From positions 4,836,001 through 4,900,000 of the forward strand of contig OZ252260.1 of the NCBI GenBank assembly GCA_965249925.1: a stretch of DNA of 64,000 nucleotides, read 5' to 3'. Within the stretch, counting starts at the first letter, position 1, and the number at the start of each line of letters is the position of its first letter. This DNA comes from Hoeflea_A sp965249925 (GTDB lineage Bacteria > Pseudomonadota > Alphaproteobacteria > Rhizobiales > Rhizobiaceae). Positions 35,570 through 44,730 of this stretch are shown here, piece by piece. The notes beneath the pieces were generated by a model, which saw only the letters and a list, made by a program, of their open reading frames with translations, was not told the DNA's origin and searched no databases. A program made the translations under genes and the position numbers.

Positions 35570-36457
35570 ATGTCCGGTAACGGCTTGCACGTTGGCTTGC
35601 TGGGTATCGGGGAAATGGGCGCAGCCATCGGCGGCTATCTGATTGCCTCCGGTCACAAGGTTCATGCCATTCTGACGGGTCGCAGTTCTGAAAGTCGCGA
35701 CCGGGCAAGGGAAGCCGGTATCACGCCGGTGGATGACCACAGCCGGCTCGCCGAGACCTGCGACATGATTTTTTCGGTGCTGCCACCCGCTGTCGCGCAA
35801 GCCGAAGCGCGTAGGCTGGCCAACGCGGCGCGAACAGGCAACAACACCTTTGTTTTCGTCGAGGCCAATGCGGTGTCGCCGGAGCATGTGCGGCAAATCG
35901 AATTCGCCTTTGACAACATGGGTGTCGCGTTTGTCGATGGCGGCATCGTCGGACCCCCGCCATCTGCGCGCGGCTTGCCGCGACTGTATCTGTCGGGATA
36001 CCGCTCCAACATGCTCGACCGACTGGACGGCGTCGCCTTCACGTCGATCTGGCTCGGAGACCAGGTCGGCACCGCCTCCGCATTCAAGATGAGCTATGCG
36101 GCGATCACCAAGGGTGTCAACACGCTGTTGACCGCCGCGTTGCTGTCGGCCGAGGAGATGGATTTTCTGGATCCGTTTCTACGCGAATTTGCCAGTAGCC
36201 AACCGGATCTGACGCGGCGCGCCGAGGCTGCCGTTCCCCGCCTGCCGGCCGATGCCGGACGATGGATCCGCGAAATGGAGGAAATCCGCGACACGTTCAT
36301 CGCCCTCGGCCTGCCCGCCGGTTTTCATCAGGCGGCGGCGGATATCATGCGCATGCTGGATGGATCACGGTTCGGGTCCGAGACGCGGCGCACCCGCGAC
36401 AGCAGCCGCGACTTGCCAACAACCCTGCGTGCGGTGGCTGAAGATCGTAAAAAGTAG
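35570..36457 (+). CDS. NAD(P)-dependent beta-hydroxyacid dehydrogenase-like protein (DUF1932 C-terminus)
   Basis: A 295-residue protein of the 3-hydroxyisobutyrate/6-phosphogluconate dehydrogenase-like superfamily. The dinucleotide loop VGLLGIGEMGAAIGGYL is at the N-terminus, and the C-terminal half (about 180-295) resembles the DUF1932 helical domain. GAAC-free spacing and GGAGG (about 35562) precede the ATG. It stands alone, 98 bp after the methyltransferase unit, with no palindrome upstream, so it may or may not belong to the regulon. Confidence 0.8.
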   Translation: MSGNGLHVGLLGIGEMGAAIGGYLIASGHKVHAILTGRSSESRDRAREAGITPVDDHSRLAETCDMIFSVLPPAVAQAEARRLANAARTGNNTFVFVEANAVSPEHVRQIEFAFDNMGVAFVDGGIVGPPPSARGLPRLYLSGYRSNMLDRLDGVAFTSIWLGDQVGTASAFKMSYAAITKGVNTLLTAALLSAEEMDFLDPFLREFASSQPDLTRRAEAAVPRLPADAGRWIREMEEIRDTFIALGLPAGFHQAAADIMRMLDGSRFGSETRRTRDSSRDLPTTLRAVAEDRKK

Positions 36458-36564
36458 TCCGGACGAATAAAAATTCTGCGGCATGTCACAACGGGCCGGA
36501 CCAGTTCGTCTTGGGTTCGGAAGGCGGTTAGACCGCCCCTCAAATAACCGATGGAGTATTCCGA

Positions 36565-37008
36565 ATGACCGAGATGCGCTTCAATATCTACAGATCCGCA
36601 CCAGACTTGGTGAAGGGACTGGTGGACGTCGAAACCGCCATCGACAATTCGCCGATCGACGCCAAGCTGAAGCACCTGATCAAGCTGCGGGCGTCGCAGA
36701 TCAATGGCTGCGCCTACTGCGTCGAGATGCATAGCCGCGAGGGACGCGAAGACGGCGAGACCAGCGAACGTCTTGATTCGCTCGTGGTGTGGCGCGACAC
36801 CGGCCATTTCACCAAGGCCGAACGCGCCGCGCTTGCGTGGACCGAAGCCCTGACCGATCCGTCGAGCCAGGCCGATCTCGATGGGCGCTACCGGGATCTT
36901 GAGATGCATTTCGGCGACGACGAGATCGCCGCCATCACCATGTCCGTGGCTGCCATCAATGCCTGGAACCGCCTGGGTGTCGCCGCCCACGGGACCCGTG
37001 GTGCCTGA
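36565..37008 (+). CDS. AhpD-like/carboxymuconolactone decarboxylase family protein
   Basis: A 147-residue helical protein of the AhpD/CMD group, which includes peroxidase-like proteins. The redox motif CAYCVEMHSRE is near residue 50, with the CxxC and following His typical of the AhpD fold. It often pairs with an ECF sigma factor, as here, where the two genes nearly overlap. A GGCGGT-TAG-ACCGCC hairpin lies just upstream (36523-36537). A peroxide-related role is plausible but unproven. Confidence 0.85.
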   Translation: MTEMRFNIYRSAPDLVKGLVDVETAIDNSPIDAKLKHLIKLRASQINGCAYCVEMHSREGREDGETSERLDSLVVWRDTGHFTKAERAALAWTEALTDPSSQADLDGRYRDLEMHFGDDEIAAITMSVAAINAWNRLGVAAHGTRGA

Positions 37009-37009
37009 C

Positions 37010-37906
37010 ATGCGCCATCCGGACGATATGGCCGCGCCGTTCGAGGCGGCGCGGCAACGCCTGTGGGGCATTGCCTATCGCATGCTGGGCACGGCGGCCG
37101 AAGCCGACGACGTCGTGCAGGACACCTTCCTGCGCTGGCAGCGTGCCGACCGGGACGCGATCAAGTCCCCGGAGGCCTGGCTGGTGCGCACCTGCACCCG
37201 GCTTGCCATCGATGCGCTGCGCGCCGCCAAACGATCGCGGGTCGACTATGTCGGCCCGTGGCTCCCCGAACCGGTTGCCGCGGCCACGGACGACGGGTCG
37301 GATCTGGCGGACACGCTGTCCATGGCCTTCCTGCTCGTTCTGGAACGCCTGAGCCCGGCCGAACGCGCGGCGTTTTTGCTGCGCGACGTGTTCGACTACG
37401 ACTATGCCCGGGTTGCCGAGATCCTCGGCCGCAGCGAGGCGGCCTGTCGCCAGCTGGTGACCCGCGGCCGCAAACACGCGCGGCAGGCGCGAGAGCGCTT
37501 CACGCCACCGGGAGAGGCCGGTGAAAGACTGCTCGAGGCGTTCCTGTCAGCCGTCAGCACCGGCGAGGTGGCACCCCTCGAGGCGCTGCTCAGCCGCGAT
37601 GTGGAGATGTGGGCGGATGGTGGCGGCAAGGTGCTGGCGGCCATGAAGGTGATCCGCGGCAGCGACCCCGTGGCCCGTTTTCTCGCCGGCCTGTGGCGCA
37701 AGAACTGGGTGCTGGGCGATATTGAGGTGGCGTCAGTCGGCGGGATGCCTGGTCTGCTGATGATCGCCGATGGGCGGATTTATGCCGCCCTCAGCCTGAC
37801 CAGCGATTCCGACGGACGCGTTCGCCAGGTTCTCGTCATGCGCAACCCCGACAAGCTTGCCGGTTTCAACGCAGCGTCGGCAACCCGCGGCGAAATCAGC
37901 CACTGA
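37010..37906 (+). CDS. ECF sigma factor with SnoaL-like C-terminal domain (SigJ type)
   Basis: A 298-residue ECF sigma factor. Region 2 is the YRMLGTAAEADDVVQDTFLRWQ segment, and region 4 the SPAERAAFLLRDVFDYDYARVAEILGRSEAACRQLVTRGRK segment. The C-terminal 120 residues form a SnoaL-like domain, as in SigJ-type factors that lack a separate anti-sigma partner. The start ATG at 37010 is one base after the stop of the AhpD-like gene; a GTG at 37001 is possible. The SnoaL domain is thought to autoregulate such factors. Confidence 0.88.
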   Translation: MRHPDDMAAPFEAARQRLWGIAYRMLGTAAEADDVVQDTFLRWQRADRDAIKSPEAWLVRTCTRLAIDALRAAKRSRVDYVGPWLPEPVAAATDDGSDLADTLSMAFLLVLERLSPAERAAFLLRDVFDYDYARVAEILGRSEAACRQLVTRGRKHARQARERFTPPGEAGERLLEAFLSAVSTGEVAPLEALLSRDVEMWADGGGKVLAAMKVIRGSDPVARFLAGLWRKNWVLGDIEVASVGGMPGLLMIADGRIYAALSLTSDSDGRVRQVLVMRNPDKLAGFNAASATRGEISH

Positions 37907-38076
37907 GAGATTGAATCGGATTGCCAGCCGTCGTGTTCAAACCGCTGATTCGTATGACTATTCTTGTCTCTCCGAAAAACACCTGACGACGCGGGAGACT
38001 GGCGGTGTTTATCATCACCCCTTGAAATCGATCGCGGGCAAGGTCACCGTACCGGCAATTCGAGCGGGTGCGAACC

Positions 38077-39330
38077 ATGGACCGATTGCGCATTGTCGGC
38101 GGAAACAGGCTGCAGGGTGCGGTACCGATCGCCGGTGCCAAGAACGCCGCGCTGCCGCAGATCGCCGCGTCGCTGCTCAGCCCCGCCGGCCTTGAGCTTA
38201 CCAACCTGCCCGATGTCAGCGATGTCGCCAACATGCTGGGTGTCATCGCGTTGCACGGCGCCGACGTTAATCGTTCGGAGCATTCGGTGCATATCGATGC
38301 CAGCGCGGCCGAGTCGGTCGAGACGTCCTACGATACGGTCCGGCGCATGCGCGCGACCGTGCTCGTGCTGGCGCCGCTGCTGGCCCGGTTCGGCCACGCC
38401 CGGGTTTCTTTGCCGGGCGGTTGTGCGATCGGCGCGCGACCGGTCGACATGCACCTCAAGGCCCTGACCACGCTGGGTGCCGAGGTCAACATCGAAAACG
38501 GCCTGATTGTCGCCGAGGCGCCGAGCGGACTGAACGGCGCCCGCCTCGTCCTGAGCTCTCCCTCCGTCGGAGCGACCGAAACGGCGATGATGGCGGCGAC
38601 GGCGGCGCGGGGCGAATCCGAGATCCTCAACGCGGCCCGCGAGCCGGAGGTGGCCGATCTCGCCGCCTGCCTCAACGCCATGGGAGCCCATATCGAAGGG
38701 GCCGGAACCCACCGGATCCTCATCGACGGCGATCGCGGCTGGCGACCGGCGGCGCACGAGATCATTCCGGACCGTATCGAGGCCGGCACCTATGCGATCG
38801 CCGCGGCCATCACCGGCGGCCAGCTGGAACTCAGCCGCGCACGTCTCGAACATCTCGCCTCCGTTGTGCAACTGCTGGAGGCGACGGGCGCCCAGGTGTG
38901 GCCCGGCGACCGGGGTCTTGTGGTCAGCCGCGACGGTCCGCTCAAAGCCGCGGACATGACCACCGAGCCCTATCCGGGATTCCCGACCGACCTGCAGGCC
39001 CAGTTCATGGCCTTGATGTGCTGTGCGGAGGGTCCGTCATTGCTGCGCGAGACGGTGTTCGAAAACCGCTTCATGCACGTCCCCGAACTGATGCGGCTTG
39101 GCGCCGACATCACCCTGCAGGGGACGACGGCGTTGGTGCGTGGTGGCACGCCGCTGAAGGGCGCGCAGGTCATGGCGACGGATCTGCGGGCCTCGGTCTG
39201 TCTCGTGCTGGCCGGTCTGGTTGCGCGGGGAGAGACCATCGTCAACCGGATATACCACCTGGACCGCGGCTATGAGCAGCTCGACCGAAAACTGCGCCTG
39301 TGTGGCGCCGAGATCGAGCGACTGGTCTGA
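38077..39330 (+). CDS. murA: UDP-N-acetylglucosamine 1-carboxyvinyltransferase homologue (MurA)
   Basis: A 417-residue MurA homologue that transfers enolpyruvate from PEP to UDP-GlcNAc, the first committed peptidoglycan step. The catalytic Cys is in SLPGGCAIGARPVD, Lys22-Asn23 equivalents in GAKNAAL, the Asp305 equivalent in GFPTDLQAQF and the Arg397 equivalent in ATDLRASVC, so all key residues are present. The ATG at 38077 is used; GTG at 38068 is an alternative. It lies next to a sugar kinase and MurQ, so it may be a second MurA serving recycling, or the main copy. Confidence 0.9.
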   Translation: MDRLRIVGGNRLQGAVPIAGAKNAALPQIAASLLSPAGLELTNLPDVSDVANMLGVIALHGADVNRSEHSVHIDASAAESVETSYDTVRRMRATVLVLAPLLARFGHARVSLPGGCAIGARPVDMHLKALTTLGAEVNIENGLIVAEAPSGLNGARLVLSSPSVGATETAMMAATAARGESEILNAAREPEVADLAACLNAMGAHIEGAGTHRILIDGDRGWRPAAHEIIPDRIEAGTYAIAAAITGGQLELSRARLEHLASVVQLLEATGAQVWPGDRGLVVSRDGPLKAADMTTEPYPGFPTDLQAQFMALMCCAEGPSLLRETVFENRFMHVPELMRLGADITLQGTTALVRGGTPLKGAQVMATDLRASVCLVLAGLVARGETIVNRIYHLDRGYEQLDRKLRLCGAEIERLV

Positions 39331-40220
39331 TGGAAGACGAACCGGACAAGCAAAGGCTGTTTCTCGGCGTCGATGGTGGCGGGACCGGCTGCCGAGCGCG
39401 TATCGAAGACGCCAACGGCCGGGTGCTCGGCCAGGGTCTTTCCGGCCCCGCCGCCGCCAGGCTTGGTGTCGAGGCGGCCTGGTCTTCGGTCTCGCGGGCG
39501 TTCGCGGCGGCGGCCGACGAGGCCGGCGTGACGGAGTCTGAGTTCTCACGCATGTATGCTGGGATCGGCCTTGCGGGCATCGGCCGCAAGGGAGCGCTCG
39601 AAGCCTTTCGCGCTGTCAAGCACCCATTCGCGGCGATCGACTTCGTCAGCGACGGTGTCGCCGCCTGTCTCGGCGCCCATGGCGGGCGCGATGGCGCCAT
39701 CGTGATCAGCGGCACCGGATCGGTCGGTCTCGGCTTTGTCGAAGGGCGCGACCTTCGGGTTGGCGGCTACGGATTTCCGATCTCGGACGAGGGGAGCGGC
39801 GCCGATTTGGGGCTGAAAGCGGTACAGCTGGCTCTGCGCGCACACGACGGGCGGCTTGAGGCGACCGCACTCCTGCATGAGGTCATGCAGCGTTTCGACA
39901 GCGATGCAGCGGAGGCTGTGGCCTGGATGGACCGCTCGACGGCCACCGACTACGCGGCGTTTGCGCCGCTGGTGCTGCGTCACGCCGACCAGGGCGATCC
40001 CTGCGGACGCCGGATCGTGCAGGGCGCGGCGGAGCAGATCGATACCATTGTCCGCGTGCTGTTCGAAAAAGGCGCGCCGCGGGTGACGCTGCTCGGCGGT
40101 CTTTCCACCTCGATCGAACCGTGGCTGGCGCCCGACGTCCGGCGACGCCTCAAGCCGAGCGACGGTGATGCCGTTTCCGGGGCCATCATCCTGGCCAAGC
40201 GGACTCCGAGGAAAACCTGA
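39330..40220 (+). CDS. BadF/BadG-type sugar kinase (GlcNAc/MurNAc kinase-like)
   Basis: A 296-residue ASKHA-fold kinase of the BadF/BadG/BcrA-like sugar kinase group. Phosphate-binding stretches are FLGVDGGGTGCRARI, VISGTGSVGLG and SDEGSGADLG. Family members phosphorylate GlcNAc, glucosamine or MurNAc, and the neighbourhood makes an amino sugar likely. Its ATG overlaps the murA stop by one base (TGATG). The upstream shared frame (from 39300) lies in murA. Confidence 0.85.
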   Translation: MEDEPDKQRLFLGVDGGGTGCRARIEDANGRVLGQGLSGPAAARLGVEAAWSSVSRAFAAAADEAGVTESEFSRMYAGIGLAGIGRKGALEAFRAVKHPFAAIDFVSDGVAACLGAHGGRDGAIVISGTGSVGLGFVEGRDLRVGGYGFPISDEGSGADLGLKAVQLALRAHDGRLEATALLHEVMQRFDSDAAEAVAWMDRSTATDYAAFAPLVLRHADQGDPCGRRIVQGAAEQIDTIVRVLFEKGAPRVTLLGGLSTSIEPWLAPDVRRRLKPSDGDAVSGAIILAKRTPRKT

Positions 40221-40235
40221 ATTCCGATCCCGATA

Positions 40236-40248
40236 GAATACTATATTC
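40236..40248. promoter_or_regulatory. Candidate RpiR operator 1 (GAAT-N5-ATTC)
   Basis: GAATACTATATTC is a 13-bp palindrome with arms GAAT and ATTC. It is 99 bp before the murQ start and 33 bp (centre to centre) from the next site. Confidence 0.55.
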
Positions 40249-40268
40249 CATATCGAAATTGACACTGA

Positions 40269-40281
40269 GAATAAAAAATTC
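40269..40281. promoter_or_regulatory. Candidate RpiR operator 2 (GAAT-N5-ATTC)
   Basis: GAATAAAAAATTC, extended to AGAAT...ATTCT, is a second copy of the same palindrome. Its centre lies 33 bp (about three helical turns) from the first. Confidence 0.55.
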
Positions 40282-40346
40282 TAAAACGTTAACACTTCGT
40301 TTCAGATGGCTGCCGCGCGCCGGTATGCCGGACAGATAGGCGGGCA

Positions 40347-41270
40347 ATGACCGAACAGGGATTGATCACGGAGCTGGAACGTCTGGTGTCCGAGGGTCGA
40401 AACCCCAACACGATGGGCATCGACCTGCTGTCCACGGCCGACATCCTGCGCAAGATCAACGACGAAGACAAAAGCGTCCCGGTCGCCGTCGAAAAAGTCA
40501 TCCCCGACATTGCCCGCGCTGTCGACCGGATCGTCGAAGCCTTCCGAAGTGGCGGACGACTTGTCTATCTGGGCGCCGGCACCAGCGGACGGCTCGGGGT
40601 CCTTGATGCCTCCGAATGCCCGCCGACATTCGGCGTCCGTGACGATCTGGTCATCGGCCTCATCGCCGGTGGCAGCGATGCATTGAGACGATCGATGGAA
40701 GGCGCCGAAGACAGCAGGCAAAATGGCGTCCACGACCTCCAGCAGATCGCGCTGACGGCCGAGGACGTGGTGGTCGGAATCGCCGTCAGCGGTCGGACGC
40801 CATATGTCATCGGCGGGCTGACCTATGCCCGGCAGGTCGGGGCGTCCACGGTCGCCCTGTCGTGCAACCCGACCTCCGTCATTGCCGGTATCGCCGACAT
40901 TGCCATATCGCCTGTTGTCGGCCCTGAGGTGCTGACCGGATCCACGCGGCTGAAATCGGGCACGGCGCAGAAACTTGTCCTCAATATGCTGACCACGGCC
41001 AGCATGATCCGCATCGGCAAGAGCTACCAGAACCTGATGGTGGATGTGAATCCGAGCAACCGAAAACTGTTCGCCCGGGCTGCCAGGATCGTCATGCAGG
41101 CAACAGGATGTTCGGCGCAGGAGGCACGCACCGCTCTCGACCGCACGGGAGACGACGTCAAACTGGCAATCCTGATAACGATGACCGGAATGGAGCTCGA
41201 CGAGGCTCGCAAGGCGCTCAGAGACGCCGATGGTTTCCTGCGCAGGGCCATCGGCGAAAGACTGGTATAG
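40347..41270 (+). CDS. murQ: N-acetylmuramic acid 6-phosphate etherase MurQ
   Basis: A 307-residue SIS-domain etherase that converts MurNAc-6-phosphate to GlcNAc-6-phosphate and D-lactate. GRLVYLGAGTSGRLGVLDASECPPTFG is the family signature; the catalytic Glu is in DASECPPTFG (Glu83 equivalent). The C-terminal RTGDDVKLAILI region is a short UBA-like tail. Length fits. Two GAAT-N5-ATTC palindromes precede it. It is followed by the importer genes. Confidence 0.95.
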   Translation: MTEQGLITELERLVSEGRNPNTMGIDLLSTADILRKINDEDKSVPVAVEKVIPDIARAVDRIVEAFRSGGRLVYLGAGTSGRLGVLDASECPPTFGVRDDLVIGLIAGGSDALRRSMEGAEDSRQNGVHDLQQIALTAEDVVVGIAVSGRTPYVIGGLTYARQVGASTVALSCNPTSVIAGIADIAISPVVGPEVLTGSTRLKSGTAQKLVLNMLTTASMIRIGKSYQNLMVDVNPSNRKLFARAARIVMQATGCSAQEARTALDRTGDDVKLAILITMTGMELDEARKALRDADGFLRRAIGERLV

Positions 41271-41314
41271 GATCGGCGCACAAGCCGAAGGGGAACAACA
41301 ACAGGGAGAAGACG

Positions 41315-42838
41315 ATGACAACAAATCTGACAGGCAAGATCCTCACGGGCGTGGCCGCTGTTGCCATGCTCGGCATGACGGCGATCGCCACTCCAACCGG
41401 GGCGGCGACCTTGCGCATGGCCTGGGCGCAAGACGCGACCGGGCTCGATCCCCACAAGCAGACGGCTTTCCCTTCTTTGCGGCTGCTCGAACTGGTCTAC
41501 GAACCGCTGGTGCGGCTCGACGAGGATCTGCAGATCGTCCCAGCCGTCGCGGAATCCTGGGCGTTTTCGCCGGACGGTCTGCAGCTGACCTTCAACCTGG
41601 ATCCCGACGCCAAGTTCCAGAACGGCGCTCCGGTGACCGCCGCTGACGTCAAGGCTTCCTTCGAACGCATCCTCGACGAGGACACCGGCGCCGTCGCACG
41701 GGCCAACTTCCTGTCCATCGATGCGATCGACACACCGGATGACAAGACCGTCGTTTTCAAACTGAAGCAGCCGGACACGCCCATGTTGACGGCGATGACC
41801 GACGTCAACGCGGCGGTGGTTCCGGCCAGCGAAATCGCCGCCGGCACCATCGGGACTCAGACCGTCGGATCCGGTCCCTTCAAGCTGGACAACTGGGATC
41901 CCAACTCCAAGGCAAGCTTGAGCGCCAACGCCGAATGGGCCGGCGGCAAGCCCGGTGTCGACGGCATCGACATCAGTGTGCTCCCCGACGAGACGGCGAT
42001 TCTCGCGGGTTTACGGACCGGGCAGATCGATTTCGCCCTGCTCAATGACCCGCTGGTCGCCACCCTGGTTCCGCGCGAGGCCAATCTGCAGCTCAATCGC
42101 CGGCCGGTGCTGTCCTATCACGTGCTGCAGCTCAATCCGTCGCGCCAGCCGCTGACGGAACTGGGAGTCCGCCAGGCGATCTCCTGCGCCATCGACCGGC
42201 AGGCGGTGCTCGATACCGCCTCGCTGGGCGAGGGCCGGGTGACAGGTCCGCTGACCATCCCGGCTTACGCCACGGATACCAGTGAGCTGTTCTGCTACCA
42301 GCAGGACGTCGACAAGGCCAAGCAGCTGATGGCCGACGCCGGCTACCCGGACGGCTTCAAGGCGACGGTGATCGCCGCGACGGGCGAGCCGCCGACCGCC
42401 GCGTCCGAAGCCCAGGTGATCCAGGCGCAGCTGGCGGAAATCGGCATTGACCTCGACATCGAGATGATGGAGCTCAACGTCTATATCGACGCGTGGCTCG
42501 CCGCCGATTTCGACATGGCGGTCGCCCTCAACGGCGGTCGCGCCGATCCGTTCACCATGTACAACCGCTACTGGACCAAGGCCGGCAATCTGCAGAAGGT
42601 CTCCAACTACATCGACGACACGCTCGACGATCTGATGCAGAAGGGCCGCGCCGAAACCGATCCGGCCGCCCGCAAGGCTGTGTTCAGCGACTTCGAAAAA
42701 CACATCACCGAAATGTCGCCCTGGATCTGGCTGTACAACTCGTACGGATATACCGCGCAGCAGAACAACGTGGACGGCTTCAAGCCGTCGCCGACAGGGT
42801 CGCTGTTCAGCCTCAGCGAAGTCACCGTCCAGGAATAG
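41315..42838 (+). CDS. ABC transporter substrate-binding protein (peptide/Dpp type)
   Basis: A 507-residue periplasmic solute-binding protein of the peptide/nickel class. An export signal (MTTNLTGKILTGVAAVAMLGMTAIATPTGAA) precedes the mature chain, which begins LRMAWAQDATGLDPHKQT. Family-like segments are FELVYEPLVRLD-type (LELVYEPLVRLD), VGSGPFKLDNW and LRQAISCAIDRQAVL-type (VRQAISCAIDRQAVL). AGGGAGAAG precedes the ATG. With MurQ and AnmK on both sides it probably imports muropeptides or anhydro-MurNAc-containing fragments. Confidence 0.9.
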   Translation: MTTNLTGKILTGVAAVAMLGMTAIATPTGAATLRMAWAQDATGLDPHKQTAFPSLRLLELVYEPLVRLDEDLQIVPAVAESWAFSPDGLQLTFNLDPDAKFQNGAPVTAADVKASFERILDEDTGAVARANFLSIDAIDTPDDKTVVFKLKQPDTPMLTAMTDVNAAVVPASEIAAGTIGTQTVGSGPFKLDNWDPNSKASLSANAEWAGGKPGVDGIDISVLPDETAILAGLRTGQIDFALLNDPLVATLVPREANLQLNRRPVLSYHVLQLNPSRQPLTELGVRQAISCAIDRQAVLDTASLGEGRVTGPLTIPAYATDTSELFCYQQDVDKAKQLMADAGYPDGFKATVIAATGEPPTAASEAQVIQAQLAEIGIDLDIEMMELNVYIDAWLAADFDMAVALNGGRADPFTMYNRYWTKAGNLQKVSNYIDDTLDDLMQKGRAETDPAARKAVFSDFEKHITEMSPWIWLYNSYGYTAQQNNVDGFKPSPTGSLFSLSEVTVQE

Positions 42839-42867
42839 AAACCACGGCCAATGCGGCCTTGAGCGTG

Positions 42868-42897
42868 GTGGGGTCAAATGCTTCAATTTGACCCCAC
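42868..42897. repeat. 12-bp-arm inverted repeat between binding protein and permease genes
   Basis: GTGGGGTCAAAT (42868-42879) pairs with ATTTGACCCCAC (42886-42897) around a GCTTCA loop. No T run follows, so it is not a classic terminator. It may stabilise the binding-protein mRNA end. A similar 15-base stretch is at 47788-47802. Confidence 0.65.
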
Positions 42898-42931
42898 GGA
42901 ACCCGTTCGCCCTGAAGGAAGCTAGGACCAG

Positions 42932-43891
42932 ATGAATTACCTGACGAAACGATTGCTGTCGTTTCCTCTCGTCCTTCTGGGTGTCTCGGTCATTGTCTTC
43001 GTGGCGATCCGGTTGGTTCCCGGCGATTCGATTACCGCCATGCTGGGAACGGAAGCCGGGCTGCTGACACCGCAGCAGCGCGCCGCACTGGCCGCCTATT
43101 TCGGCATCGATCAACCTTGGTACATCCAGTACTGGCGGTGGCTGAGCGACCTGTTGCGCGGCGATCTCGGCATCTCGGTCACCTACGGCCAGCCGGTGCT
43201 GGGCGTGATCCTCGAACGGTTTCCACTGACGCTCGAACTGGCGCTGCTCTCCATGGTGATCGCGTTGATCATCGGCATTCCGGCCGGCGTCTTTGCCGCA
43301 ACGCATAACGAACAGTTGTCCGACCTCGGCGTGCGGGTTGCCGCGATGATCGGGCAATCGACTCCGAATTTTGTGCTCGGCCTGGTGTTCATCTACATCC
43401 TGTCGGCCGGTTTCGGCGTGCTGCCCGCCATGGGCAGTTACACGCCGCTGTGGGACGATCCACTGGCCAATCTCGGCCAGATGATCCTGCCGGCCGTGAC
43501 ACTGGGATTTGCCTTTGCCGCCGCGGTCACCCGCATATCGCGGTCCGCCATGTTGGACGTGTTGCGTGACGACTATGTGCGCACCGCCCGCAGCAAAGGC
43601 GCATCGGCCCGCAGTGTCGTCTGGCGCCACGCTCTGCCCAACGCACTGATCCCGGTCGTGACGCTGAGCGGTATCGAATTCGGTTATCTGCTGGGCGGCG
43701 CGGTGATCGTCGAGCAGATTTACGCCTTGCCGGGACTTGGCCGCCTGGTGCTCGATGCTATCCAGCAGCGCGATTATGCGCTGGTGCAGGGCAGTGTCCT
43801 GTTCATCGCGCTCAACTTCATGATCGTCAATCTGCTGGTCGACCTCGCCTATGCCGCGCTCGACCCGCGCATTCGGCTGGGGGAACGGTGA
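42932..43891 (+). CDS. ABC transporter permease (DppB type)
   Basis: A 319-residue permease with about six transmembrane segments. The EAA loop is seen as RTARSKGASARSVVWRHALPNALIPVV near 215-241, and the N-terminal LLSFPLVLLGVSVIVFVAIRLVPGDS is typical of DppB. GAAGGAAG lies upstream. Its stop overlaps the next permease start by one base. Confidence 0.93.
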   Translation: MNYLTKRLLSFPLVLLGVSVIVFVAIRLVPGDSITAMLGTEAGLLTPQQRAALAAYFGIDQPWYIQYWRWLSDLLRGDLGISVTYGQPVLGVILERFPLTLELALLSMVIALIIGIPAGVFAATHNEQLSDLGVRVAAMIGQSTPNFVLGLVFIYILSAGFGVLPAMGSYTPLWDDPLANLGQMILPAVTLGFAFAAAVTRISRSAMLDVLRDDYVRTARSKGASARSVVWRHALPNALIPVVTLSGIEFGYLLGGAVIVEQIYALPGLGRLVLDAIQQRDYALVQGSVLFIALNFMIVNLLVDLAYAALDPRIRLGER

Positions 43892-44730
43892 TGCAGGCGT
43901 TGCGCGCCGTGTTGGCGCACACCAGCGGCCGGATTGGCGGCTTCATCATTCTTATGTTCCTCATCATTGCGGTGCTGGGCGCGCTGGGCCTGACGCCGCA
44001 CGATCCGCTGAAGCAATACCGCCTCGACCGGCTGATCGGTCCCAGCGGAACCTACTGGATGGGCACCGACCTGTTCGGGCGCGATGTCGCCAGCCGCTTG
44101 ATGCTGGGCATCGGCCAGTCGTTCACGGTCGCCTTCTGCTCGGTGGCGCTGGCAACCATTGCCGGAACCGTACTGGGGCTGGCAGCGGCCTGGCTGGGGC
44201 GCCGCTGGGATGGTGCCGTGATGCGCGTCATGGACATGCTGCTCGCCTTTCCGGCGATCCTGCTTGCTCTGCTTATCGTCGCCGTTGCCGGACCCGGTCC
44301 GCTGACCAGCATCTTTGCCATCGCCATCGTTTACACGCCGATCTTCACCCGTGTGGTGCGCGGCCCGGCGCTGTCTCTGAAAGAGCGCGAGTTCGTCGAC
44401 GCTGCCCGCACCTTCGGCAGCAGCCAGAGCTATATTCTGACGCGGCATCTGTTGCTCAATCTGGTTGCGCCACTGACGGTCCAGGTGACGCTCGCCCTGG
44501 CCTGGGCACTGTTGACCGAGGCCGGCCTGAGTTTCCTGGGGCTCGGCACCCAGCCGCCGGATCCGTCGCTTGGGCTGATGCTGAGCGACAGTCGCAATCT
44601 CATGGAAACCGCGCCCTGGCTCATGGTGTTTCCGGGACTGGCAATCATGCTCAGTATCCTCGGGTTCAATCTCCTCGGCGACGCGCTGCGCGACGTTCTC
44701 GATCCGAAGACGCGGAGGGCGATGGCATGA
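43891..44730 (+). CDS. ABC transporter permease (DppC type)
   Basis: A 279-residue partner permease. The N-terminus carries an RIGGFIILMFLIIAVLGALGL segment, then GPSGTYWMGTDLFGRDVASRL typical of DppC proteins, and the EAA-type loop EFVDAARTFGSSQSYILTRHLLLN. ATG 43891 is used; GTG 43888 is the alternative. It overlaps the ATPase gene as ATGA. Confidence 0.93.
   Translation: MQALRAVLAHTSGRIGGFIILMFLIIAVLGALGLTPHDPLKQYRLDRLIGPSGTYWMGTDLFGRDVASRLMLGIGQSFTVAFCSVALATIAGTVLGLAAAWLGRRWDGAVMRVMDMLLAFPAILLALLIVAVAGPGPLTSIFAIAIVYTPIFTRVVRGPALSLKEREFVDAARTFGSSQSYILTRHLLLNLVAPLTVQVTLALAWALLTEAGLSFLGLGTQPPDPSLGLMLSDSRNLMETAPWLMVFPGLAIMLSILGFNLLGDALRDVLDPKTRRAMA

Noticed and set aside
36523..36537. GGCGGT-TAG-ACCGCC hairpin as a terminator
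   Set aside because: The stem is perfect but short and not followed by a T run, and it precedes a gene with its own ribosome-binding site; I leave it as a structural note only.
42011..43630. Minus-strand open frame of 539 residues
   Set aside because: Antisense to the binding-protein and permease genes, with no recognisable domain.
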